64,000 nt of DNA from Hydra vulgaris. Lineage: Eukaryota; Cnidaria; Hydrozoa; Anthoathecata; Hydridae. Positions 1-11,100 of the stretch are shown here, in pieces. A program made the translations under genes and the position numbers. Below the pieces are notes generated by a model, which was not told the DNA's origin, did no database searches, and saw nothing but the letters and a program-made list of their open reading frames with translations. The stretch lies in the NCBI RefSeq assembly GCF_038396675.1, contig NC_088921.1, positions 42,881,001 through 42,945,000 on the forward strand, read 5' to 3'. Within the stretch, counting starts at the first letter, position 1. The number at the start of each line of letters is the position of its first letter.

Positions 1-1218
1 TTTGTTTGCCGTTTTTTAAATACAAAACTTATCAATAATTTAGAGGTTTAAAATTCAAACTTACTGTTTTCGTCGCTAGAAATCTTTTTTATATTTTACT
101 CATATTTTATAATAACGAGGAAAAAGAAAACATTCCTTGAATTAGATAGTTTAAGATAGTTTCAATAACATTTCTTGTTGTTCTAGGTTTTAATATAAGA
201 TTTGAACACATAAAAATGCTGCTAAATGCAATAATATTTTTTTTATTTTTGGTCGAATTAGTTCAAACAGTTATCATATGTAAAATTAAAAAAAAATGTG
301 TTCCGGGATATAACAGTGATATCCCGGGAAATCCCGCTGCCACTTTTATCATCCCCGTGATCCCGGGATCCCGTTTGAGAAACCCTAGTGAGAAGGCTTA
401 TAGTTTTCTAAACAATAAACATATTGCAAAATTTTTTGTTCTGGTGCTCTTTTATTTTGTGTATGAAAACCTGATGTTGTAAAGTTATTTTTAATTCTAT
501 AATTATGAGAATAATTTTGGTGTGCATATTTATTTAAAGAATCATATTTCAAATTTTTATGTTCATTTTTTTCATAACTTGATTTGTTTTCTTAAGTTCT
601 TTTAGATCATTGAAATCTTTAATTTTTTTTATTTTTAACAAAGAGTCCATATGTGCTGAAACTAAAACTTGTGTATTACCGTATCTGTTTATCAAGATTT
701 CAATGGCCTTTTTATAATTTCCTGAAAATCAAAGTGAAAGTCCTGATTTTTTTAAATAATTAAATCGATTTATATCACTTAAACCTTCATTCCTCTGAAT
801 TGATAAATTAAATTGGTGTCAAAAACCCTGTCAATCTACGGGATTCCCATTAAAAACTGGCAATTCTAATTAGGTAAAATACACTTAGTTTGATTTAAAC
901 TTTTAACAGAATCTTTATGCGATTCATTTATTTTTATACTTCATAATTTTAATGTCACTCCAGCCATCAACACATGATAAAACTCAACTACTCTTGCACT
1001 CCCACAAACGTCATTTTCAATTACTAAATTATTTAATATTTCTTCATCAATTTTGTTTAATCTCTCCTGAAACTCTCGCTTAAATTATTTTTTAAACCTA
1101 CTAATTTGGCATGGTTAAACTCCTCACTCTCTAATTCCGGCCATTTTGCTCAATAAATTTCCAAAACTTACTCGTAACGCTCTTCTTCTCGCTACTTTCC
1201 TTGAAACGCGGCTGCCAT
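1..1218 (-). pseudogene. BEL/Pao retrotransposon gag remnant
   Basis: A degraded gag-like region lies directly downstream (minus strand) of an LTR and primer-binding site. A candidate start ATG is at 1218-1216. Conceptual translation in shifting frames shows the DUF1759-type signature of BEL/Pao gag: a stretch resembling NEGLSDINRFNYLKKS, then NYKKAIEILINRYG, then AHMDSLLKIKKIKDFNDL (roughly 830 down to 590). Upstream, a KIDEEILNNL-like segment fits the N-terminal gag helix region. Several stops and frameshifts break it, so it is not functional. Below about 560 no gag is recognisable, and the rest of the element (pol, second LTR) is absent or outside the window. Family placement rests on DUF1759-like motifs plus the primer-binding site. 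Confidence 0.65.
290..395 (-). mobile_element. possible hAT-like terminal fragment
   Basis: This is a short GC-rich island in AT-rich surroundings. Read on the minus strand it starts TAGGGTTTCTCAAACGGG, which resembles hAT termini (CAGGG-TTCTCAAAC type), and it contains several CCCGGG blocks. The segment TCCGGGATAT / ATATCCCGGGA around 303-328 forms a hairpin. No second terminus or target duplication was found. The assignment is an inference from terminus style only. The plus-strand open frame across it (216-482) has low-complexity, membrane-like composition and is not considered a gene. Confidence 0.3.
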
Positions 1219-1394
1219 TTTTAAATAAATATGTACAACAGCTCACAATCAACACCTTCAACAATTAAATTCTAATTCTATGAAACCTTCCCGAACAAAA
1301 TCACAAATAAAAAACTCAACTTACTTCAACGTTCAATAATTCAAACTTTTCTTGACTCTCATCTTTCTTTTAATCTTTTGATTCGGTATCTCTT

Positions 1395-1416
1395 CATAGT
1401 CCCTCAGCGGACGCCA
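1395..1416 (-). other. LTR-retrotransposon primer-binding site
   Basis: Immediately after the LTR end (minus strand) the sequence reads TGGCGTCCGCTGAGGGAC. A TGG-initiated stretch directly abutting a ...TACA LTR end is the expected tRNA primer-binding site, and TGGCG[T/A]CC is common in BEL/Pao elements. The priming tRNA was not determined. Confidence 0.6.
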
Positions 1417-1847
1417 TGTAAAATCTCGAGGATTGAAAACCGTTCCTTTGGAGAAACTATGTATTTAAACTAGTAAAAAATACAAAAGTGTCTACGCTGC
1501 TCCACCAACAGAATATATAATAAAAAGAGGTCCGTGGAGACCATGCACCAATAAATTATCCATTACCAATAATAACAATAATTAGGTTACAAATGCCAAC
1601 AACACCCACTTACAATAATTTAACAACAACCACTTACAATAGTTAAATAATAAATATCACTTTGAACAAGCTCCTTTACAATTATTAAATTATTACTGTC
1701 ACTTTTAACACGCTTTCTTACAATAATTAAATTTTTACTGTCACTTTTAACAACTATATAAGAAAACCTTTGAAGAAAACCTTAGTTCTTACACTTATCA
1801 AATAATTTAATTAAAGGACTTCATAGTAAACCTCGAAATACATAACA
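1417..1847 (-). repeat. BEL/Pao-type LTR (single copy seen)
   Basis: Read on the minus strand this 431-bp block begins TGTTATG and ends TTTTACA, giving the TG...CA termini of an LTR, with a primer-binding site immediately downstream. Internally it holds an approximate tandem repeat built on a GTGACAGTAATAATTTAAT-like unit (about 1620-1760). The 5' boundary is deduced from the TG start because the other LTR is not in view, so no target duplication could be checked. Confidence 0.55.
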
Positions 1848-2589
1848 ATTTTGGAGTGTTTTCAAAAAATCTTGTTAATGTGTCATTTGACCAGCTTACA
1901 TTCACTATAAACGAAGTTATTACAAATTTTATTTAAGGAAAATTTTTTTTGAATATTTTGTACAAAATATTAAACATGATACTAGGCACATTTACTCTTC
2001 AAGGTTGTAGATTTTTGAATAAAAAAGACTGGAAAAGATTTGCAACTTTATTTTGAATTGAGTTTTGTTTTACGACACGTATTTATTTTTAGGTATTTTA
2101 GTTAAACTAATTAAGAGTGATTATAAAATTTAACAAAATTGAGAACAGAAAATGGTAAATTTGTTAAACCCAATGTTTTTAGCTGATATAGACTTTTTTA
2201 AATTAAAATTATTTTTTAGGATCTAACTAATTACAAACCTATACTGTTGAATAAAAACCTATATTCTAGAGGCAGAAGGATTGATTATACCACCTGTACA
2301 ACTAATTACTGGTGTGTCATAATCAATAAACTCATTAAATACTTCAAATTTTTGATTTTGAAATATTTCAATACAAAAACGCTTTTTGCTCATTTAGTTT
2401 AAAAAAAAAAAGCTTAAGACATTTTTTTATATCTCTAAAAAAACACAACAAATATGATTTATCTCATCATTTTTATGCTTTATTATAGGTAACAGATAGG
2501 AACAATGTTAAAAATGAAATTTATTTTTAGTTATTTAGATGCTCCAAGAACATCTTATAGTCTTATCAAAGAGCGCCGCGGAACTGCAT
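1848..2589. other. AT-rich intergenic DNA, nothing recognised
   Basis: Only short, stop-rich frames and homopolymer runs are present. No repeat family, RNA gene or splice-bounded exon was recognised. Confidence 0.5.
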
Positions 2590-2660
2590 TTAACCTGACC
2601 ATTGAACCACGAACCTTCAGTTAAGAAGCCAGCACTCTAACAAATACACAACGGGTGCTG
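2590..2660 (-). mobile_element. tRNA-derived SINE head (tRNA-Lys-like)
   Basis: On the minus strand a tRNA-like stretch contains an A-box-like TTAGAGTGCTGG, an anticodon-arm-like segment with loop TTCTTAA (CTT at the anticodon position), and a B-box-like GGTTCAATG. The acceptor stem does not pair, so this is not an intact tRNA. A tRNA-derived SINE or tRNA pseudogene is the best reading. Confidence 0.45.
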
Positions 2661-4316
2661 AAATATAAAATATAATCTAAGTAGGCCACATTTTTAAATT
2701 TTATTTTTCAAGTAAAAGCTTAGGTTTTGAAATTCAATAAAATTTGCTGACATGTCATTTAATCATTCGAAGTTCATTTAGAAAAACGTATTTTAATTAT
2801 CGAAATTAATTTAGCTGTTAGATAATTTTCGAAATTTTATCAAAATAAAAATTTATTTCAAAAAAAGCATATTATTCAAAAACTGCAATTTTAATATTCA
2901 AAATGTCAAAAAATAAAACTTTAAATACAAACAACGTAGGCTTTTCCAACACTACTTAGTAAAAAAAACAAAACAAATAGTTTGAAATAGAAGATGGTAC
3001 AAGATCAAAAAAGGTTTGACAATTTTTAGTTTCTGCCGGTGATAAAACAATGTTTTGTCAGTATAATTGCTTTATTAAAATGTTGTATGAGTTTAAAAGT
3101 AAAAAAGATTTCAAGTTTAATCTGTTACCAATTGGAAACAAAAAAAGGTATTGCAAAATAAACACGTGCCGCAAAAAAACAAATTAACTTCATAGAGTAC
3201 CATCAATTAGCAATAAACATAACCATGAATTTATTTTGTTATACAAAAAAAAAAAAAATTCGTGTATAGATTTGCATTAAAGACATTTAGAAAAACCGAT
3301 CGGTATTTAAAAAAATACTATTTGTTTTTGGGTTAAGTTGCTATAAAAAAAAAAGCCATGTCCTCTATTCTCCCCTACTTCTGTAAATAAACTATAAATA
3401 ACATGCTCGAATGAATGACGATAATTCAATTGCAAAGAGTTGCAACTACGCACGAAAACCCAGTTATAACAAACCCCCGGTGAAATAGAAATAATACAAA
3501 CGAGCTACCACTTATTTTAAAATAAAACCTCAATTTTGTAAGAACAAGTCTTTTGATAAGAAATGTAGCTAAAAATATTTACAATTACATTTCCAATATC
3601 GCCGACGAATTACCACATGAAGATAAAAACATAAACCATACAAACTTTTTCTTTAACAGATTTTTAAATTTTTGGGAATAAAAATGGTCATCATTTTTCA
3701 AAACTTAGGTTTTGGATATATTTACATTAAAATTTATTGAATAAAAAACTCAAAAATAATTACGAAAAAATTTAATCGATACATGTACAGTATTAATAAA
3801 ATATATGCGATAGAACATCGCATGTATTAGAATAACATGTAATGTATGCAAAAGAACATCGCATTTATTAGAATTACATATAAAAAATGTAGTGTTGGAG
3901 AACTACATGCTGAATGTAACATGCTAAAACTACGCATAAAAAGGAATTATGTAGCTAAGTTATAGAACATTACGCATTGTAAAATGCATACGTTTGTTAC
4001 AAAAAGCAAAACTAAAAGAGACCATTTTTAAAGAAAACGTCTGGTAACTTATATCTTAATGAGTATTTCTCATAAATCTATCTTGTTAGTATTTTTTATC
4101 AGTCACAACTTTTTGACACAGTCACTTCATTAGAGAAACGCCATATCAAGTACCACTGCAACAAAAAATAACACTGATCAGGAGTGTCACTTAAGAAAAC
4201 TGCAATAGCAATAACTCAAACCGTTAATTATAGCGAAAATAAACAACTTTTGATTTAGTTTATCTTAAACGAGATGGCTATGCTAAAGATACTAAGCTGT
4301 CAAAATTATTTTAACA
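2661..4316. other. AT-rich intergenic DNA with a weak decayed coding trace and small repeats
   Basis: This region is mostly AT-rich and featureless. A plus-strand trace at about 2988-3235 translates with stops into a short Cys-containing segment followed by HNHEF, faintly like a FLYWCH/MULE-type DNA-binding module; this is weak. At 3790-3900 a roughly 50-bp unit containing AGAACATCGCAT occurs twice in tandem. Confidence 0.35.
3790..3900. repeat. two-copy minisatellite (AGAACATCGCAT unit)
   Basis: Two adjacent copies carry AGAACATCGCATgTATTAGAA-type sequence, followed by variants of ACATGTAATGTATGC. Copy number is only about two and no further copies are evident. Confidence 0.5.
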
Positions 4317-5885
4317 TTAAGTATTCGTATCGTTTATTTGGTCAACTATTGTCTTCAAATATATATCGACATTGTCAGATACGTCGTTTGCATCCAACTT
4401 TTCATCCTAAATTCAATAAACCAAAATTAGAAAATTAACAAATATAAATGATTTCTATATTACCTCTATATTTATATCACTTTATAAATCAAATATTCCT
4501 CGATATTTATATAGTTATATAAATTAATACCTAGTTATTATTAATGAATCAATACCTCGTTATTACTTATAGAATTAAACCAAGTTAATATTTATGAAAT
4601 AAAACCTAGCTATTATTTATGAAATAATACCTCGTTTAATATACTTCTTAACATGACGTTGACGCCTTGTCTAAGCTCTTTCAAGGTTTTTGTAATTTTT
4701 GTAACTTGCTGTTTGCATTCTTTAAAGTTCTTTTTCCACGTGTGATTTTTCTATATAAACTTCTTTCAATTTTTTATCAGCCTCGTCGACTTTGGAATTG
4801 AGATTCTCACGTGTCGCCTGTAGTTGCTAAAGTAAATACAGACACAATTAAAATATTTATTGATATAATTAAGAAAAAAAATTTCATTATTTCTTTCTCT
4901 AATTATATCAATGATCAAGCCTGGGAACAACCCTATCATTCATGTACTGGTGGTGTCATTTTTTGGATTAGAAATGTTCTATTATTCATGTACCGGTTAG
5001 GTCAGTTTTTAATTTAGAAGCGTCCTTTAATTTATGTACTGGTGGGGCCAGTTTTTAGTTTAGAGTTTTATTTAAATAGTGTCATTTGTAAAACAATGCC
5101 GCGAGTTGAATTTAAGTTGCAAGGCTGTTTTAATGTTTTAAATCAAGTGACAAGGTTGTTTTAATAGTGTAATAATTTAAGTGAAAAGGTTGTTTTAATA
5201 ATGTAATAATTCAAGTCGCAAGGTTGTTTTAATAATGTTTTAATTCAAGTCGCAAGGTTGTTTTAATAATTTAAGCCGCAAGGTTGTTTTATTAAGACAC
5301 AATTGAGACTTTTAAGACAAGTTTTATTTTAAGCGCAGATCATAATGAAATATTAGTGAAGTCAGTAACATATATTTTAAAATGTTTTGTAAATAACCTT
5401 TTTAAAATCAATAAATACCTTTTTAATGTTTCGTTCGTAATCATCAAAAAACGTGCTCTGCAAAACAAACATTTAACGAGAATTTAAAATAGAACACAAA
5501 ATTTTTTTTAAAAAAAATTTCTTATTACTTACTAATGGAAAATCTCGAAGTTGCTGTGGTGTAAGAGAAAGAATGTCTTTTTTAGGTATTTTAAAATCCG
5601 GAGCACGAAAATAGCAGAGACAACGACTAATAATATAAACCGTTCATAAAATGATTGAATATTTTTTATCAAGTTCATAAAACTACTAAAAAGTAGAAAA
5701 TTAATATACCTTAACAGATAAGTGACTTTTTCAAGCAGTTCGCCCTTTACTGATTCAGAGCTGTCCAGAGAACTGACTCCAACCGCCGAAGAAGTTACGT
5801 CACCAACATTTGTCGCAGGAGAAGTAACTTCGTCAACATTTTTAGAAGTCTCAGAATTCAACGTTTGTTCGGAATTTATACTTGG
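4317..5885 (-). CDS. unrecognised coiled-coil protein gene, five 3' exons
   Basis: Minus-strand spliced gene. Exons inferred from splice sites and phase are 5885-5710 (acceptor TTTTTAG, donor GTATAT), 5626-5533 (acceptor TTAG, donor GTAAGT), 5457-5419 (acceptor TTTGCAG, donor GTATTT), 4826-4631 (acceptor TTTAG, donor GTATTA) and 4406-4317 (acceptor ATTTAG, stop TAA). Phases agree at every junction, which is strong support. The first exon is Ser/Thr-rich and acidic. The second encodes FRAPDFKIPKKDILSLTPQQ. The third encodes STFFDDYERNIKK. The fourth is a heptad-rich coiled coil (ENLNSKVDEADKKLKE). The last is acidic (DNVDIYLKTIVDQIND). Exon four carries one extra T near 4733-4735 that creates a stop; removing it restores the heptads, so it is an indel, an assembly error or real decay. 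No start ATG is present and a stop precedes the first exon, so 5' exons must lie upstream toward the satellite. Function unknown. Confidence 0.6.
4440..4630. repeat. intronic minisatellite, ~35-60 bp degenerate units
   Basis: The last intron of the coiled-coil gene is largely variants of a unit like TATTATTTATGAAATAATAC followed by CTCG/CTAG. Each copy is AT-rich with small indels. Confidence 0.5.
4925..5060. repeat. intronic tandem repeat (CATGTACTGGTGG unit)
   Basis: About three copies of a roughly 60-bp unit containing ATGTACTGGTGGGGCCAG or variants lie in the intron between the fourth and third recognised exons. The accompanying plus-strand open frame (4811-5017) is a by-product of this repeat. 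Confidence 0.5.
5095..5295. repeat. intronic tandem repeat (GCAAGGTTGTTTTAATAAT unit)
   Basis: About five imperfect copies of a unit of roughly 30-40 bp centred on GCAAGGTTGTTTTAATAAT, separated by TTcAAGTcGC variants. The repeats are in the same intron as the preceding tandem repeat. Confidence 0.6.
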
Positions 5886-6004
5886 CTAAAAATCGAAACT
5901 TCTACACAAACTTTTAGCAAAACATAAAATGTTAAAAAACTTTTACAAATACATACAGTAGTTTCAACCACATAGCAACAAACTAAATGCTGTATTGTTA
6001 TAGT

Positions 6005-6070
6005 GGTATATAGTGTGGTAGTGTTAGACCCCTAGCATTATAAGCAAAAAGTTTGATTCCCACCATGGTA
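6005..6070 (+). mobile_element. tRNA-like SINE head
   Basis: On the plus strand GTGGTAGTGTTAGACCCC (A-box-like) is followed about 30 bases later by AGTTTGATTCCCACCA (B-box-like). This spacing and order match a tRNA-derived RNA polymerase III promoter, but the cloverleaf is not intact. SINE or tRNA pseudogene. Confidence 0.4.
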
Positions 6071-6492
6071 GTACCGCGCTCAACTTGCTTTTTCACAAAA
6101 TAGCGTTAAAGAGTTGAAAAAAATTGAACCCTCTCCCCTTCCTTTAGTATTCGGAGCCGCGACAATGATTTTTAGTCATCATTTTTTCAATCATCATTTT
6201 AATCACTTGTGTTTATCTTTTTTAGTTGATTTAAAGACATTTTTGAATATATAAATTTACCGGCGGACAAATATTACTTTATTTACGAAAAGAAAACTAT
6301 TTAATAATGACTTTAATAAACGCTTTTGTTGCAAATAATACGCTATAAGTAAATAATTTTTATCAGTTGTTCAAAGTATTTGAATTATTTATTAACTATA
6401 TTTTAGTAAATTAATTTTAGTAGTTAATGTTTTAAATAAATATTAATTAAATGTTTAAAACTTTAATCAATACTTACATTACATAATATATT

Positions 6493-6496
<4 letters not shown>

Positions 6497-6561
<65 letters not shown>
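6497..6561. repeat. (TA)n microsatellite
   Basis: An uninterrupted TA dinucleotide run of about 60 bases. Confidence 0.95.
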
Positions 6562-6565
<4 letters not shown>

Positions 6566-7545
6566 AAATTAAATCGCGCAATATTTGTAAAATTAACTAA
6601 GTAGTTTAACGTGTACGTGTATTCGAATAACTATTAGAATAAAAAGCATTTAATAAACGTATTTACTATTATTTTAATTTTAAAATTTTGATGTAAATAT
6701 TAGCAAATCTGTTCATTTAACTTTTATGTAAGGTGAATAATTTTTAAAGTGATTTAAAAGCGCCTTTTAAATTAAAGATATTTAAAAGAGATAATTACAG
6801 TAAACATAATTTCAAAAGTGTTACTTTTTCTTTATTTAAAAACATTATATATTATATATTAAAAAACATATTTTTAAAAGTATATTATATTTTTTTAATC
6901 ATTAAGTATAATTAAAAAAATTGTTTTAATAAATAAGTCTTAATATAACTTTTATTAAGTTATTTTAATGTTATTTGTATTATTTTAAAAGTCAAAAAGA
7001 ATATGGAAAAGAAACAAAACTTTCTGAAAAAATTTACATTTCGTTTCTTCGTTTTCATCGCATAAACTAAAATAGCAAGCTAAAGATCAAAGTTCATTCA
7101 TTCAAAAATTAGATTTGCGTGACAGTTATAGACTGAAACTATTTATTTTTGTTCATTTATTAAACAAAAGCTGTTTACTCTTAATTGTCAAAAACTCAAG
7201 TTTAAATGAATATTTCTAAATGGATATTTTAAAATCTTTCGAAAAATCAAATTTTTTATACATTCCATTGTTATAAAATTTTGCAACAAGTTCTTAAAAT
7301 TAAGTTTCGTAACAACATTTATTTTTTTCAAACTGTTCAATTAGTAACCGAAGGACAGTTGCGTCATTACGTTAAAAACAATTTCTTTTTAATTCATTTT
7401 ATTGACCTGAAGAATAAATGAAGTAACTGAAATAAATTGAAAATTGTTTATTTATTACTACATTTAAAACTGAAATTATTTTTTTTTATTTTAATAAGAA
7501 GGCAAAAGAAAAATTTAACAAAAAAAAAAAAAAGATACAATAATA
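6562..7545. other. AT-rich intergenic DNA, nothing recognised
   Basis: Homopolymer-rich sequence with no open frame of note. No exon with paired splice sites was found, although the minus-strand coiled-coil gene needs upstream exons. Confidence 0.45.
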
Positions 7546-7547
7546 TT

Positions 7548-7690
7548 CGGGCGCCCGTACCGCTCCAGCGGTACTAAAACAGGTCTGGGTTCGTCCCTTA
7601 TTGTGATGCATATGTTAGAGAACATAAGAATAAAAACCTGTAAGTTTTTCTCTAATTGGATCTAAAGGCTCCATTAAACCATGAAAACAC
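7548..7690 (+). mobile_element. possible SINE
   Basis: A GC-richer patch contains the perfect hairpin GTACCGCTCCAGCGGTAC (7557-7574), then GGGTTCGTCCC, which resembles a B-box. A short tail ends near 7690. Evidence is limited to these motifs. Confidence 0.3.
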
Positions 7691-8121
7691 TATGTGCTTG
7701 ATTAATTAACTTTTGGAAATTATTGCAATCATTAAACAACTGGGACTTTTGACACCAAGCTATACTATATCTTTCATCATATTCCATCTGGTTTTAGCTT
7801 CATTATTATTATTATTTTTTAAACGTGATCATAATAGAACACATTTTTGACACAAGATTTATTTGACTTATAAAAATTGTTTATTCAATATCATAAACGA
7901 GTTTTTGCCCCATTATTAATTTAGAAGTTTTTAAAAAAATTTAATAACCTGACCAAAATTGGCATTATCTATAGTCCATCCAAATGATGAAACATAAATA
8001 TGGCAATTTTAATAATTCCTACATTAAATACTTAATAACTGCAAACCTGGTTTCTAATACTCTATACCTGTACACCAAAATTTATGAAAATGGTAATTAT
8101 ACAATAAATGGTAATTATACC
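7691..8121. other. AT-rich flank of the satellite array
   Basis: Single-copy-looking AT-rich DNA. Just before the array the motif ATGGTAATTATAC occurs twice (about 8090-8121). No gene was recognised. Confidence 0.5.
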
Positions 8122-11100
8122 ATATGTTTATTTTAAGTAAGTTTTTGTACATAAAAAGGGGTTTTGTCGTGAAAATCTTAGGTTCCTTTGCTCACCTCAA
8201 GTTTATTTGACCATTTTTTCTAATAAACCCACAGAATCTACAAAAATATTACAAAAGATTCCAAAAGAAATCAGTGAAAACCTGTTTTTTTGTTGCATTT
8301 GCATTATTTTCTTATTTTAAGTAAGTTTTTGTACATAAAAAGGGGTTTTGTCGTAAAAATCTTAGGTTCCTTTGCTCACCTCAAGTTTATTTGACCATTT
8401 TTTCTAATAAACCCACAGAATCTACAAAAATATTACAAAAGATTCCAAAAGAAATCAGTGAAAAACTGTTTTTTTGTAGCATTTGCATTACTTTCTTATT
8501 TTAAGTAAGTTTTTGTACATAAAAAGGGGTTTTGTCGTAAAAATCTTAGGTTCCTTTGCTCACCTCAAGTTTATTTGACCATTTTTTCTAATAAACCCAC
8601 AGAATCTACAAAAATATTACAAAAGATTCCAAAAGAAATCAGTGAAAACCTGTTTTTTTGTTGCATTTGCATTATTTTCTTATTTTAAGTAAGTTTTTTA
8701 CATAAAAAGGGGTTTTGTCGTAAAAATCTTAGGTTCCTTTGCTCACCTCAAGTTTATTTGACCATTTTTTCTAATAAACCCACAGAATCTACAAAAATAT
8801 TACAAAAGATTCCAAAAGAAATCAGTGAAAACCTGTTTTTTTGTTGCATTTGCATTATTTTCTTATTTTAAGTAAGTTTTTGTACATAAAAAGGGGTTTT
8901 GTCGTGAAAATCTTAGGTTCCTTTGCTCACCTCAAGTTTATTTGACCATTTTTTCTAATAAACCCACAGAATCTACAAAAATATTACAAAAGATTCCAAA
9001 AGAAATCAGTGAAAACCTCTTTTTTTGTTGCATTTGCATTATTTTCTTATTTTAAGTAAGTTTTTGTACATAAAAAGGGGTTTTGTCGTGAAAATCTTAG
9101 GTTCCTTTGCTCACCTCAAGTTTATTTGACCATTTTTTCTAATAAACCCACAGAATCTACAAAATTATTACAAAAGATTCCAAAAGAAATCAGTGAAAAC
9201 CTGTTTTTTTGTTGCATTTGCATTATTATCTTATTTTGAGTAAGTTTTTGTACATAAAAAGGGGTTTTGTCGTAAAAATCCTTTGCTCACCTCAAGTTTA
9301 ATTGACCATTTTTTCTAATAAACCTACAGAATCTACAAAAATTTTACAAAAGATTATAAAAGAAATCAATGAAAACCTATTCTTTTGTTGCATTTGCATT
9401 ATTTTCTTATTTTAAGTAAGTTTTTGTACATAAAAACGGGTTTTGTCGTAAAAATCTTAGGTTCCTTTGCTCACCTCAAGTTTATTTGACCATTTTTTCT
9501 AATAAACCCACAGAATCTACAAAAATATTACAAAAGATTCCAAAAGAAATCAGTGAAAACCTGTTTTTTTGTTGCATTTGCATTATTTTCTTATTTCGAG
9601 TAAATTTTTGTACATAAAAAGGGGTTTTGTCGTAAAAATCTTAGGTTCCTTTGCTCACCTCAAGTTTATTTGACCATTTTTTCTAATAAACCTAAAGAAT
9701 CTACAAAAATATTACAAAAGATTCCAAAAGAAATCAGTGAAAACCTGTTTATTTGTTGCATTTGCATTATTTTCTTAATTTGAGTAAGTTTTTGTACATA
9801 AAAAGGGGTTTTGTCGTAAAAATTTTAGGTTCCTTTGCTCACCTCAAGTTTATTTGACCATTTTTTCTAATAAACCCACAGAATCTACAAAAATATTACA
9901 AAAGATTCCAAAAGAAATCAGTGAAAACCTGTTTTTTTGTTGCATTTGCATTATTTTCTTATTTTAAAGAAGTTTTTGTACATTAAAAGGGGTTTTGTCG
10001 TAAAAATCTTAGGTTCCTTTGCTCACCTCAAGTTTATTTGACCATTTTTTCTCATAAACCCACAGAATCTACAAAAATATTACAAAAGATTCCAAAAGAA
10101 ATCAGTGAAAACCTGTTTTTTTGTTGCATTTGCATTATTTTCTTATTTTAACTAAGTTTTTGTACATAAAAAGGTCTTTTGTCGTGAAAATCTTAGGTTC
10201 CTTTGCTCACCTCAAGTTTATTTGACCATTTTTTCTAATAAACCCACAGAATCTACAAAAATATTACAAAAGATTCCTAAAGAAATCAGTGAAATCCTGT
10301 TTTTTTGTTGCATTTGCATTATTTTCTTATTTTAAGTAAGTTTTTGTACATAAAAAGGGGTTTTGTCGTAAAAATATTAGGTTCCTTTGCTCACCTCAAG
10401 TTTATTTGACCATTTTTTCTAATAAACCCACAGAATCTACAAAAATATTACAAAAGATTCCAAAAGAAATCAGTGAAAACCTGTTTTTTTGTTGCATTTG
10501 CATTATTTTCTTATTTTGAGTAAGTTTTTGTACATAAAAAGGGGTTTTGTCGTAAAAATCTTAGGTTCCTTTGCTCACCTCAAGTTTATATGACCATTTT
10601 TTCTAATAAACCCAAAGAATCTACAAAAATATTACAAATGATTCCAAAAATAATCAGTGAAAACCTGTTCTTTTCTTGAATTTGCATTATTTCCTTATTT
10701 TAAGTAAGTTTTTGTACATAAAGAGGGGTTTTGTCGTAAAAATCTTAGGTTCTTTTGCTCACCTCATGTTTAATTGACCATTGTTTCTAATAAACCCACA
10801 GAATCTACAAAAATATTACAATAGATTCCAAAAGAAATCAGTGAAAACCTGTTATTTTGTTGCATTTGCATTATTTTCTTATTTGAAGTAAGTTTTTGTA
10901 CATAAAAAAGTCTTTTGTCGTGAAAATCTTAGGTTCCTTTGCTCACCTCAAGTTTATTTGACCATTTTTTCTAATAAACCCACAGAATCTACAAAAATAT
11001 TACAAAAGATTCCAAAAGAAATCAGTGAAAACCTGTTTTTTTGTTGCATTTGCATTATTTTCTTATTTTAAGTAAGTTTTTGTACATAAAAAGGTATTTT

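Noticed and set aside
216..482. 88-codon plus-strand frame with a hydrophobic start
   Set aside because: Composition follows AT-rich DNA and crosses a GC-rich hAT-like fragment; no domain is visible.
7630..7685. Possible first exon (ATGGAGCC...) for the minus-strand coiled-coil gene
   Set aside because: The donor-like site would leave phase 1, while the first recognised exon begins in phase 0. The sequence also looks like the body of a SINE.
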